From: JAAZIN01 sp033809435 | GTDB taxonomy: Bacteria; Bacillota; Dethiobacteria; DTU022 | Direction: 5' to 3' | DNA length: 11,928 bases | Assembly: GCA_033809435.1 (NCBI GenBank) | Contig: JAPXLS010000057.1 | Span: 1 to 11,928 of the forward strand | Shown: positions 1 to 6,776 of the stretch, piece by piece | Position numbering within the stretch: the stretch's first letter is position 1 | Layout: each line of letters opens with the position of its first letter | Made by a program: the position numbers and the translations under genes | The notes under the pieces: generated by a model | Told to the model about the DNA's origin: nothing | Seen by the model: the letters and a program-made list of their open reading frames with translations, nothing else | Databases searched by the model: none

Positions 1-951
1 GCGCAGGGGTATGGAGAGCAGTGCGGAGGGAATCCCCTCCCGCGCCACCTGGATGGCCCAGGCGTCGGTGCCGCCTGCGGCAGGATCTGCCTCGCGCTGC
101 ACCGTGAAACGATGGTTGGCGGCGACATCCTCGAAGCGGCGGACCAGGGCCGGATGGAAGTTGGGCCCCATCGAGATAACGGGACCGCCGCCCACCTTGA
201 ACACTTCGGGGGGATTGAGCCCGGGTGACTCACCAAAGGTGACATCGATGGCCACAGCCAGGTCGGGAACAATTCCATAGGCGGCGGTAATGGCGCCGCG
301 CAGCCCCACCTCTTCCTGGACGCTGGCCACGAAATAGATATGGGCGCAGTGGCGGGAGGCGGCCAGTTCGGCGGCGCAGATCACCAGCGCAGCCACTCCG
401 GCGCGATCGTCCAGCGATTTTCCGGCAATACATTCCCCGGCGGACATGGCCAGGGGCGGCGCGTCAAAGGAAACGAGATCGCCGACGCGCACCTGAGCCC
501 CGGCCTGATCCCTGTTCATGCCGATGTCGATGTAAAGATCCTCGAATTTGTGCGCCTCCCGGCGCTCCTTTGCCGACAGCAGGTGCGGCGGTTTCGCACC
601 GATAACGCCCTTGAGCAGGGTGCGGCCGTGAACCTCGACGGGCTGGCCGGGCAGAATGCGGGGATCGATGCCGCCCACAGCGGTAAAGCGCAGCGCACCC
701 CCCTCCTCGATTTTGGTGACCATGGCGCCGATCTCATCCATGTGCGCCACCAGGGCCAGGGAAAAGGGTTCCCCTTCCGATTTTTCTCCCTCCCGGTACG
801 CGATGAGGTTGCCCGGTCCATCCCGCCACATCCGGGTGCTGTAACGCTCCAGGCGGCGGGATGCCGCCGCAGCGACGGCTGACTCGCTCCCCGATATCCC
901 CACGGCGCCGGAAAGCTCCATCAGCAATTGCTTGATTTCTTCCTCTTTCAT
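1..951 (-). CDS. M42 family metallo-aminopeptidase, C-terminus cut by window edge
   Basis: Predicted cytosolic di-metal aminopeptidase of the M42 (glutamyl aminopeptidase/endoglucanase-like, TET-forming) family, which trims peptides from their N-termini. Translation from 951 gives 317 codons without a stop. Visible family features are HMDEIGAMV (His70 and Asp72), GKSLDDRAG (metal-bridging Asp near 181-182), QEEVGLRGA with the catalytic/metal Glu pair 213-214, AIDVTFG shortly after, and GGTDA (Asp296). The last residues read SIPLR, the start of the family's SIPLR-YMH block, so roughly 30-40 residues including the final metal-binding His lie outside the window. The start is fixed by an AAGGGGAG ribosome binding site (960-967, minus strand) 8 bases upstream. 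It follows the 90-residue gene after 109 bases. An AT-rich spot (1009-1016, TAATAT/GATAAT on the minus strand) could be a -10 box but has no convincing -35. The substrate cannot be told from the sequence. Confidence 0.93.
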   Translation of the reverse strand, partial: MKEEEIKQLLMELSGAVGISGSESAVAAAASRRLERYSTRMWRDGPGNLIAYREGEKSEGEPFSLALVAHMDEIGAMVTKIEEGGALRFTAVGGIDPRILPGQPVEVHGRTLLKGVIGAKPPHLLSAKERREAHKFEDLYIDIGMNRDQAGAQVRVGDLVSFDAPPLAMSAGECIAGKSLDDRAGVAALVICAAELAASRHCAHIYFVASVQEEVGLRGAITAAYGIVPDLAVAIDVTFGESPGLNPPEVFKVGGGPVISMGPNFHPALVRRFEDVAANHRFTVQREADPAAGGTDAWAIQVAREGIPSALLSIPLR

Positions 952-1060
952 CAGGACAACTCCCCTTAAAAGGTTCTTTCCGCCAAAAGACATCTGCCCG
1001 GTAGATCTATATTATCTCTTAAACCTGTACCTCTAACACTTTTTACTGCGCCTCTCCCCA

Positions 1061-1333
1061 CTAGCCCGGTATATAGATGCTTTGGGCAATCACGTATTCG
1101 GTGTTTCCCTTGAGCAGAAGCTGCTCGCGGCTTTTCGTGTAGAAGATGAGCCCTTTGTAGGCTGACAGATAATGATACCTTGTTCCCAGCAGCCTGGACA
1201 CAGACATGACCACCAGCGGCTTATCCACCCTGTCGACGATTTTAAAAAAATCTTCGGGCTTTACCCTGACAATCGCCCCGCTGGCCTTTATGGCCTGATC
1301 AATAATTGCCTGAACAGCGGCGCCATTTGACAT
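1061..1333 (-). CDS. Conserved-looking 90-residue protein of unknown function
   Basis: Small soluble protein of 90 residues. The frame is open further upstream, but ATG at 1333 is preferred because AGGGAGG (1343-1349, minus strand) lies 9 bases before it. There is no signal peptide, membrane segment or metal motif. The N-terminal third looks helical (residues 3-20). The rest alternates charged and hydrophobic stretches, including RVDKPLVVMSV (35-45), YHYLSAYKGLIFYTKS (53-68) and an ending in IYIPG, suggesting a compact beta-rich fold. I have an impression of similar small proteins in anaerobic Firmicutes that share the DKPLVV and YKGL-F-T-S pattern, but I cannot confirm it. It lies 60 bases downstream of the helicase stop on the same strand with no clear terminator between, so co-transcription is plausible. 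No function is assigned. Confidence 0.8.
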   Translation of the reverse strand: MSNGAAVQAIIDQAIKASGAIVRVKPEDFFKIVDRVDKPLVVMSVSRLLGTRYHYLSAYKGLIFYTKSREQLLLKGNTEYVIAQSIYIPG

Positions 1334-1393
1334 TTCATCAAGCCTCCCTGTATTCTGGAAACACATTTTTAAAGAAGATCCGGCCCCGAAAGC

Positions 1394-3424
1394 CTAAAAA
1401 TCATCGAAATCCGCCCGTTCAACAGCATGCGGTTCAAAACATTCCCGCGGCAGTTCCTTTAGAAATGTGGAGGGCTCTCCCGTCATCCGGCCCCAGCCGC
1501 GATTATCCTCCCAGTAGGTGCTCAGGAAAAGATGGCGCCGCGCGCGGGTCACCGCCACGAAGAAGAGGCGGCGCTCCTCTGAAAGATCCTCGCCTTCGGA
1601 GCGATAGCTGGGAAAACTGCCCCTGTTGAGACCGATGACAAAGACCGCCTCCCATTCCTTGCCCTTGGCGCTGTGGATGGTGGAAAGGGTGAGACGCCCT
1701 TCCTTCCCAGGTTCGCTGTCTGCGGCGCCGGCAAAAAGCGATTCGTCCAGGGCCAGCGATTCCAGAAAGGAGCCCAGGGAGCTGCAGCGGGCGGCGCTGT
1801 CGGCCAGCCGCTCGATCCCTTTCAGCCGATCCTCGTATTGATCGGGATAGCTCCTCTCCAGGAACCCGTTGTAGCCGCTCTCCAGGATGAGACCGATGAG
1901 ACTGCCCACATCTGCACCGTTCCCCTCACCACCTTCCCCGGCGGCGGTGCGATGGCGAAGTTCCGCCAGGGTCCGGCAGAGGGACCTCCAGCCCTCCTTG
2001 CCCCTGGCGGGAGCGATCCTGCCCGAAAGGACTTCGCCCAGGGGATCGCCGCTTCTGCCGAGTTCGTCCCACATGCGGCTGAAGGTGGCCTCTCCCAGGC
2101 CGGGCTGCAGCAGGGCCAGGCGGCGCCAGGCTTCGGCGTCGGCGGGGTTGTGGATCACTTTCAGATAAGCGAGAATATCCTTGATGTGGCTCCTTTGAAG
2201 AAACTTGATCCCGCCAAAGGTGAGATAGGGGATTCCCCGCCGCACCAGAGCCAGCTCCAGTTCGGTGGAAAGAAAACCGCTCCGGTAGAGCACGGCTATC
2301 TCTTTCGGAGGCACCCCCCCATCGATGAGCTCGCCCATCCGGTCCAGGATAAAGGAGGCTTCCTCCCGGGCGTTCCTGGCGCCGACAACGAGAGGCTTCT
2401 CCCCCGGGGGGCTTTTCGAATAGAGTTTTTTAGGCAGCTGCACCCGGTTGAAGGCGATGGAGGCATTGGCCAGCGCCACGATCTGGGGCGTGCTGCGGTA
2501 ATTCTGCTCCATCCGCACGACCAGTGCCCGGGGATATTTCTCGGGAAATGAAAGGATATTGCCCACATGGGCAAAACGAAAGGCATAGATGGACTGGGCA
2601 TCGTCGCCGACGGCACAAAGGGAGGCGGCCCCGGCAAACTGATCCACCAGACGGGCCTGGATAATATTTGTATCCTGAAATTCATCGACAAGGATGTGGC
2701 CAAAACGCGCGCGGTACTCGTCGCACACCGCCGGGTGCTCCTGGAAAAGCTCCAGCCAGCACAGCAGGAGATCATCGAAATCGAAAGCGTTGCTTTCCAC
2801 TTTTTTCTGCTCGTACTGCGCGGCCAGCCTCTCCACCGCCGGAATAAGGTCCAGGCCGAAGCGGTACTCATCTTCCATCACATCGCGGATGGTCATCCCG
2901 GAATTGCGAGCCCGGCTGATGATCCGTCCCAGCAGCCCCCGCTTCAGGAGCAGCTTGCGCTCTTCCTCATCCAGGGCGTGAGACAAGTTGCCGGCAAGCT
3001 GCTTGAACATGCTGCGGCTGTCGTCCTCGTCAAGGATGGTAAAGTTGCTCTGGCGCCGGAGCAGGGCGGCATGCCGGCGCAGGATCCGTGCGCCGGTGCT
3101 GTGGAATGTGCCCGCCCAGATCCCTTCGGGCCAGCGGCCCAGCAGCGTGCCCAGCCGCTCCTTCATCTCCCCGGCGGCCTTGTTCGTAAAGGTCAACAGA
3201 AGGATCTGCTGCGGCGGGACACCGCTCTTGATCAGATGGGCGGCCCGGTAGACCAGGGCGCGGGTTTTCCCCGAGCCCGGTCCGGCCAGTCCCAGGATCA
3301 CCTCATCGCCGGCAGTGGTAAACCTGTACTGGGGCTCGTTGAGTTCTTGCCGCAGACGCTCCAGCCAGTCCGGATCAGCCTCTCCATGTCCATATTGTCT
3401 CTGTTTGCTCTCGCCTGTTTCCAA
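1394..3424 (-). CDS. UvrD/PcrA-type superfamily 1A DNA helicase (TTG start, short form)
   Basis: ATP-dependent 3'-5' DNA helicase of superfamily 1A, acting in DNA repair or replication-fork maintenance. The 676 residues carry the family motifs in order: Q-motif-like LNEPQ (28-32); motif I LAGPGSGKT (46-54, Lys53); Ia LLLTFTNKAAGEMKERL (75-91); II ILVDEFQDTN (244-253); III AVGDDAQSIYAFR (271-283); IV MEQNYRSTPQI (305-315); V STIHSAKGKEWEAVF (581-595); VI FFVAVTRARRHLFLS (621-635) with arginine finger Arg627. The start is TTG at 3422-3424, supported by GGAGG (3432-3436, minus strand) 7 bases upstream; no later Met precedes motif I. Canonical PcrA/UvrD run to about 720-740 residues and end in a Tudor-like RNA polymerase-binding domain. 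This protein stops soon after motif VI and ends in an acidic FDDF, so it may be a paralogue rather than the housekeeping enzyme. Confidence 0.93.
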   Translation of the reverse strand: METGESKQRQYGHGEADPDWLERLRQELNEPQYRFTTAGDEVILGLAGPGSGKTRALVYRAAHLIKSGVPPQQILLLTFTNKAAGEMKERLGTLLGRWPEGIWAGTFHSTGARILRRHAALLRRQSNFTILDEDDSRSMFKQLAGNLSHALDEEERKLLLKRGLLGRIISRARNSGMTIRDVMEDEYRFGLDLIPAVERLAAQYEQKKVESNAFDFDDLLLCWLELFQEHPAVCDEYRARFGHILVDEFQDTNIIQARLVDQFAGAASLCAVGDDAQSIYAFRFAHVGNILSFPEKYPRALVVRMEQNYRSTPQIVALANASIAFNRVQLPKKLYSKSPPGEKPLVVGARNAREEASFILDRMGELIDGGVPPKEIAVLYRSGFLSTELELALVRRGIPYLTFGGIKFLQRSHIKDILAYLKVIHNPADAEAWRRLALLQPGLGEATFSRMWDELGRSGDPLGEVLSGRIAPARGKEGWRSLCRTLAELRHRTAAGEGGEGNGADVGSLIGLILESGYNGFLERSYPDQYEDRLKGIERLADSAARCSSLGSFLESLALDESLFAGAADSEPGKEGRLTLSTIHSAKGKEWEAVFVIGLNRGSFPSYRSEGEDLSEERRLFFVAVTRARRHLFLSTYWEDNRGWGRMTGEPSTFLKELPRECFEPHAVERADFDDF

Positions 3425-3456
3425 AGTTCATCCTCCGCTGCAAATTCTTGTTCTTC

Positions 3457-3468
3457 TTACTTAAGTAA
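3457..3468. promoter_or_regulatory. 12-bp perfect palindrome, candidate operator before the helicase gene
   Basis: TTACTTAAGTAA is a perfect inverted repeat in the helicase leader, 33 bases upstream of its TTG start. On the minus strand it lies just downstream of a weak promoter-like pair, TTGGTC (3493-3498) and TATGTT (3469-3474) with an 18-base spacer, so it would cover the predicted transcription start. That position suits a repressor operator. The short length and the weak boxes keep confidence low. Confidence 0.35.
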
Positions 3469-3591
3469 AACATACTCCCGGCCCGGACTCAAGACCAAGT
3501 TGCCCTTTCCGGAGCCCGCGCCGCTGCAGGCAATTTCCCGGGGAGGGTCCGGCTGCCCTGTTGTGCAGCGCAGTTTCGGTTGGGCGCGCCC

Positions 3592-3620
3592 TTCGCAAAA
3601 GCCGCCGGGTGTGATAGAAT
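3592..3620 (+). promoter_or_regulatory. Sigma-A-type extended -10 promoter for the YchF-like gene
   Basis: The -35 box TTCGCA (3592-3597, 4/6) and -10 box TAGAAT (3615-3620, 5/6) are separated by 17 bases. A TG dinucleotide one base before the -10 (3612-3613) makes it an extended -10 promoter. The predicted start near 3627 leaves a leader of about 25 bases that contains GGAG (3643-3646) before the ATG at 3652. Confidence 0.55.
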
Positions 3621-3651
3621 GACCGGGTGAAAAATAACGACTGGAGATGAA

Positions 3652-4719
3652 ATGAACATGCAGATCGGACTGGTGGGGCTGCCCCAATCCGGTAAGACCA
3701 CCTTCTTCAATCTCTTGACGGGTACAAACGCACCCACCGGTTTTGCCTCCGCCGGGGAGGTCCATTACGGCAGCGCTGCGGTGCCTGACCGCCGCATAGA
3801 CTTCCTGTCCGGGCTGTACCGGCCCCGTAAAACAGTCTATGCCCGCATCAATTTCGAGGATATCCCCGGGGCCCACCTGGACGGAAACGCCGCCCGGGCG
3901 GCCCGTCTTCTCGACGAGGCCCGCGGTGCGGATGCGCTGGTCCAGGTGATCCCGGTGTTCGGCGGTGAAGGCGGCGGGATATCGCCTTACCGGGAACTGC
4001 TCGATTTTTACAGCGAGCTGCTTCTGGCCGACCTCGATGCGGTGGAGAAGCGTCTGGAGCGCCTCAAGAGCGCCTCGAAGGCGAAAAACAATGCTGCGGC
4101 CCGGATCGATCTGCTGGAACGTCTGCGGGAGGCGCTGGAGCAGGAGCGCCCCGCTGCGGCGGTGCTGCCCGGCGATGCGGAGAGGCAGCTCCTGGCCGGG
4201 CAGGTATTTTTAACGGAGAAGCCGCTCATCGCTGCGCTCAACCTGGACGAGGGCAGGCTCAGCGACGGCGACTACCCCGAACGCGGCCGCGTCCAGGAAT
4301 ATACCGCCGCCCGGGGGATTCCGGTAATCGAGATCTGCGCCCGGGTGGAGGCGGAGATCGAGGAGCTACCCCCGGCCGATCGGGCTGCCTTCCTGGCCGA
4401 GATGGGCCTGGAAGAATCCGGCCTGGACCGCCTGGCCCGGGCGGCGTACGAGCGCCTCGGCCTGATCTCGTTTTTTACCGTGGGCGAGGATGAGGTCAGA
4501 GCCTGGACGATCCGTCGGGGAGCCACTGCGCGGCAGGCCGCCGGCAAGATCCACTCCGATATCGAACGCGGCTTTATCCGCGCTGAAATTTTCCATTACG
4601 ATGATATCGCCCGGCTGGGCAGCGCCGCCGGGGTCAGGGAGGCCGGGCTTTTCCGCCTGGAGGGCAAGGATTATCCCGTGCAGGACGGCGACATCATCAA
4701 TTTTCGCTTCAACGTTTAG
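3652..4719 (+). CDS. YchF/Obg-family P-loop NTPase with TGS (DUF933) domain, divergent G domain
   Basis: Cytosolic P-loop NTPase of the YchF branch of Obg-like proteins, a family that binds ribosomes and favours ATP over GTP. It has 355 residues against about 363 for canonical YchF. G1 is GLPQSGKTT (9-17), followed by a DIPG G3 element (70-73). A charged helical/coiled-coil insertion (about 123-168, beginning LLLADLDAVEKRLERL) is typical of YchF. NLDE (197-200) corresponds to the YchF NxxE nucleotide-specificity motif. A C-terminal TGS/DUF933 domain (about 272-355) includes FFTVGEDEVRAWTIRRG and ends VQDGDIINFRFNV. The C-terminus is close to the family. The G domain differs: QSGKTT replaces NVGKST, and the glycine-rich switch segment after DxAG is replaced by HLDGNAARAARLL. 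It may be a paralogue of housekeeping YchF. ATG at 3658 (two codons in) is an alternative start. Confidence 0.88.
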   Translation: MNMQIGLVGLPQSGKTTFFNLLTGTNAPTGFASAGEVHYGSAAVPDRRIDFLSGLYRPRKTVYARINFEDIPGAHLDGNAARAARLLDEARGADALVQVIPVFGGEGGGISPYRELLDFYSELLLADLDAVEKRLERLKSASKAKNNAAARIDLLERLREALEQERPAAAVLPGDAERQLLAGQVFLTEKPLIAALNLDEGRLSDGDYPERGRVQEYTAARGIPVIEICARVEAEIEELPPADRAAFLAEMGLEESGLDRLARAAYERLGLISFFTVGEDEVRAWTIRRGATARQAAGKIHSDIERGFIRAEIFHYDDIARLGSAAGVREAGLFRLEGKDYPVQDGDIINFRFNV

Positions 4720-4734
4720 AGACGGCATGGATCT

Positions 4735-4789
4735 GCCGGAAGCCCTCCGGCGAGTAGCGGCGCCCGGCAATTGACTCCGGCAGTGCCGG
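4735..4789 (+). terminator. Two GC-rich hairpins after the YchF-like gene, no U-tract
   Basis: GCCGGA (4735-4740), a 5-base loop and TCCGGC (4746-4751) form one stem. CCGGC (4777-4781), AGT and GCCGG (4785-4789) form another. Neither is followed by a T-run, so they may only slow transcription or stabilise the 3' end of the upstream transcript. They lie directly upstream of the next promoter. Confidence 0.3.
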
Positions 4790-4799
4790 CGGCCCTGCA

Positions 4800-4828
4800 T
4801 GGACATTTCGGAAAGAATGGGATAGTAT
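4800..4828 (+). promoter_or_regulatory. Sigma-A-type promoter for the DUF1538-DUF1538-PII operon
   Basis: The -35 box TGGACA (4800-4805, 5/6) and -10 box TAGTAT (4823-4828, 4/6) have an ideal 17-base spacer. The predicted start near 4835 gives a leader of about 27 bases with an AGGAAAGG ribosome binding site before ATG 4862. It separates the operon from the YchF-like gene, whose stop is 80 bases upstream. Confidence 0.5.
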
Positions 4829-4861
4829 TTTGGAAGAGCAAAGCTTCAGGAAAGGTCCTCC

Positions 4862-5554
4862 ATGCTGCAAGAGATAAAAGGTATTTTCAAGGAAGTATGC
4901 CAGTCAGTCGTCCCCATTGTCGCTGTTATATTGTTGCTGCAGATAATTTTGAAGATGCCGCTCCAGTCCATGGGCCGGTTTTTCGGTGGAGCGGTTCTGT
5001 TCACTCTGGGGCTTTTTCTGTTCCAGATTGGAATCAGGGTAGGCCTGCTGCCCCTGGGCGAGGCGGTCGGATCGGCGCTGGCGGAAAGAGGCTCCCTGCC
5101 GTTCCTGCTGGGCATAGCCTTTATTCTGGGCTTGACCGTGACCCTGGCCGAACCGAACACCCGGGTGCTCTCGCACTATGTGGAGATCGCCTCTGAGGGA
5201 CGCATCGGCGCCGCCACGCTCATTGCCGCAGTAGCCCTGGGGGTGGCCGTATTTGTCGCCCTGGCCCTGGTGCGCCTTTTCCTGGGCATCCCCCTGTCTT
5301 ACCTGGTGGGTGCAGGCAGTTTGATCGGCCTGCTCATCCTCATGTTTACCCCGCCCCAATTCGCCGCAGTCTCCTATGACGCCGGCGGAGTGATCACCGG
5401 GCCGCTGCTGGTGCCCTTTGTTCTGGCTCTGGGCATAGGCATCGCCTCTGTCCTTGGCGGCAAATCTGTACTTGAGGACGGATTCGGTCTGATCGGGCTT
5501 GCTTTCTTTGGTCCCATTATCGGGGTCATGCTCCTGGGGGTGTTTTTGGGATGA
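4862..5554 (+). CDS. DUF1538 family integral membrane protein, first of a pair
   Basis: Polytopic membrane protein of 230 residues, assigned to DUF1538 (uncharacterised) from its sequence character. Hydrophobic segments lie near residues 15-33, 40-62, 78-96, 117-140, 145-162, 178-198 and 207-229. Two motifs shared with the next gene mark likely functional sites: AEP (96-98) at the end of the third segment, and SYDAGGVITGP (171-181), where a Gly-rich break between helices resembles the re-entrant or unwound regions of transporters. AGGAAAGG (4848-4855) sets the start, 6 bases before ATG. The stop overlaps the start of the next gene in ATGA (5551-5554), so the two are translationally coupled and probably made in equal amounts. 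The pairing with a PII-like protein downstream suggests a gated transporter or channel. The substrate is unknown. Confidence 0.85.
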   Translation: MLQEIKGIFKEVCQSVVPIVAVILLLQIILKMPLQSMGRFFGGAVLFTLGLFLFQIGIRVGLLPLGEAVGSALAERGSLPFLLGIAFILGLTVTLAEPNTRVLSHYVEIASEGRIGAATLIAAVALGVAVFVALALVRLFLGIPLSYLVGAGSLIGLLILMFTPPQFAAVSYDAGGVITGPLLVPFVLALGIGIASVLGGKSVLEDGFGLIGLAFFGPIIGVMLLGVFLG

Positions 5555-6411
5555 CCGCCCTTTTCCAGGGTCTGCCGCAGGTTGTCAAAGAAGCCGCAGC
5601 AGCTGTTTTGCCCCTGCTGGCGCTGCTTCTGCTATTTCGCCCCCTTTTCAAACTGCCCCGAACTCTGATCCGGAATACACTCAAGGGGCTGCTCTTTGCG
5701 CTCCTGGGCCTCATTCTTTTTCTGCAGGGAATCAAGGCCGGGTTCCTCCCGGTAGGGCGGGAGATCGGGGCCGCCCTGGGAAATTCGGGTTTTAGCTGGG
5801 GCCTTATCCCCACGGGTTTTCTGCTCGGATTTGCCGCCACCTTCGCCGAACCGGCAGTGCGCATCCTGAGTTCCCAGGTGGAGAAAGCCTCGAGCGGTTA
5901 CATTCGCTCCGGCCTGATCCTGTACACCCTTTCCATCAGTGTGGCCCTGGTCACCGCCCTGGGCATGGCCAAGCTGATTTACGGTTTTCCAATCTACTAC
6001 CTTGTCGTCCCCGGATATATCCTGGCCCTGGTGATGCTCAAGTTTTCTCAGCCCGCTTTCATCGGCATCGCCTTCGATTCGGCGGGTGTAGCCACCGGTC
6101 CGATAGCGGTTACCCTGATCATGGCCGTGGCCGTGGGGGCGGCGGCGGAGCTGGAAGGGCGGGATCCCGTTTTGGACGGTTTCGGCATAGTCGCCCTCAT
6201 CGCCCTGGCCCCCATACTGCTGGTGCTGATTCTGGGGATTATTTACCCCGATCAGCTTGAAGGGAATGAAGGGGAGGAAGGGGAGGAAGAGATCGACAGA
6301 GAAAAGGGAGTAAAAGGGGAGACAGGTGCGGAAGAGAAGCTGCTGGAGGAAAATGAAGGGTTAAGCAATACTATTTTGCAGGGGGGAAATGGTAATGACA
6401 CCGGCTCCTGA
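5551..6411 (+). CDS. DUF1538 family integral membrane protein, second of a pair, acidic C-terminal tail
   Basis: Paralogue of the preceding gene (286 residues). Matching landmarks in the same order include GFLPVGREIGAAL, AEP (99-101), FDSAGVATGP (175-184), LDGFGIVALIALAPIL (208-223) and a final hydrophobic helix ending LGIIYPD near 234. Membrane segments lie near 15-33, 43-65, 83-99, 120-142, 147-165, 183-200 and 211-232. Unlike its partner it continues for about 52 hydrophilic residues (235-286), with a run rich in Glu/Gly and Glu/Lys (GNEGEEGEEEIDREK at 238-252), likely disordered and perhaps a docking site. It starts inside the stop of the first gene and overlaps the PII-like gene at its end. 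The two proteins probably form a heteromeric complex built from homologous halves; this is inference. The function of DUF1538 is not established to my knowledge. Confidence 0.85.
   Translation: MTALFQGLPQVVKEAAAAVLPLLALLLLFRPLFKLPRTLIRNTLKGLLFALLGLILFLQGIKAGFLPVGREIGAALGNSGFSWGLIPTGFLLGFAATFAEPAVRILSSQVEKASSGYIRSGLILYTLSISVALVTALGMAKLIYGFPIYYLVVPGYILALVMLKFSQPAFIGIAFDSAGVATGPIAVTLIMAVAVGAAAELEGRDPVLDGFGIVALIALAPILLVLILGIIYPDQLEGNEGEEGEEEIDREKGVKGETGAEEKLLEENEGLSNTILQGGNGNDTGS
6380..6386 (+). promoter_or_regulatory. Ribosome binding site deciding the PII-like start
   Basis: AGGGGGG lies 8 bases before ATG 6395 but only 2 bases before the in-frame ATG 6389, so 6395 is the better start. The site lies inside the coding sequence of the second DUF1538 gene, in its last ten codons. 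Confidence 0.6.
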
Positions 6412-6727
6412 CCAGGATTTGATCGTCACCATTATCAAGAAAGGTTATTCCGAACGTATTATCGAGGCTTCCAAAGAAGCGGGCGCAGAGGGGGCCACGA
6501 TCATGTTCGGCCGCGGCACCGGCGTCCACGAGCAGAAAAAGCTGCTGGGCATCCCCATAGAACCGGAAAAAGAGATTATCTTTACCGTGGTGCCCGCTGA
6601 GATTTCCCAAAATGTCCTGGAAGCGATAATCAAGGCCGGCAAGCTGGAGCGCCCGGCCACGGGGATAGCTTTTGTTCTGGAACTGAAAAAGGTGGCCGGT
6701 GTGGTCCATCTGCTCCGGGAATCCTGA
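6395..6727 (+). CDS. PII-family signalling protein with altered ligand-binding loops
   Basis: Small cytosolic regulator of the PII superfamily, 110 residues against about 112 for GlnB/GlnK. Members are trimers that bind effectors and plug or modulate transporters and enzymes. The fold is recognisable: DLIVTIIKKGYSERIIEASKE (split: strand 8-14, helix 18-29), FGRGTG (38-43) matching the FGRQKG before the T-loop, IIFTVVP (61-67), the second helix NVLEAIIKAGKL (73-84), and GIAFVLELKKV (90-100). By-eye alignment shows changes at key sites. The Gln of FGRQKG is Gly41, the T-loop (about 39-60) is roughly five residues short with no Tyr or Ser to modify, the GDGK B-loop reads ATGI, and the C-terminal RxR pair is absent. 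Classical ATP/2-oxoglutarate binding is therefore doubtful. The gene overlaps the upstream DUF1538 gene by 17 bases, so its target is probably that membrane pair. Confidence 0.85.
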   Translation: MTPAPDQDLIVTIIKKGYSERIIEASKEAGAEGATIMFGRGTGVHEQKKLLGIPIEPEKEIIFTVVPAEISQNVLEAIIKAGKLERPATGIAFVLELKKVAGVVHLLRES

Positions 6728-6761
6728 ACCGGCCCCCAAACCGACAGCCGCCGGCCTGAAT

Positions 6762-6773
6762 TGCAAATTTGCA
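6762..6773. repeat. 12-bp AT-centred palindrome between convergent genes
   Basis: TGCAAATTTGCA is a perfect inverted repeat four bases before the terminator stem. It could extend the structured 3' region or be a protein-binding site. No function is assigned. Confidence 0.3.
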
Positions 6774-6776
6774 TCT

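Noticed and set aside
2567..3622. 351-codon open frame on the plus strand opposite the helicase
   Set aside because: Antisense to helicase motifs I-III; composition is typical of a GC-rich shadow frame.
4735..4789. Hairpins after the YchF-like gene as a riboswitch
   Set aside because: They are short, simple stems without conserved riboswitch elements and lie upstream of the next promoter.
6389..6394. ATG 6389 as start of the PII-like protein
   Set aside because: It lies only 2 bases after the AGGGGGG site. ATG 6395 has an 8-base spacing.
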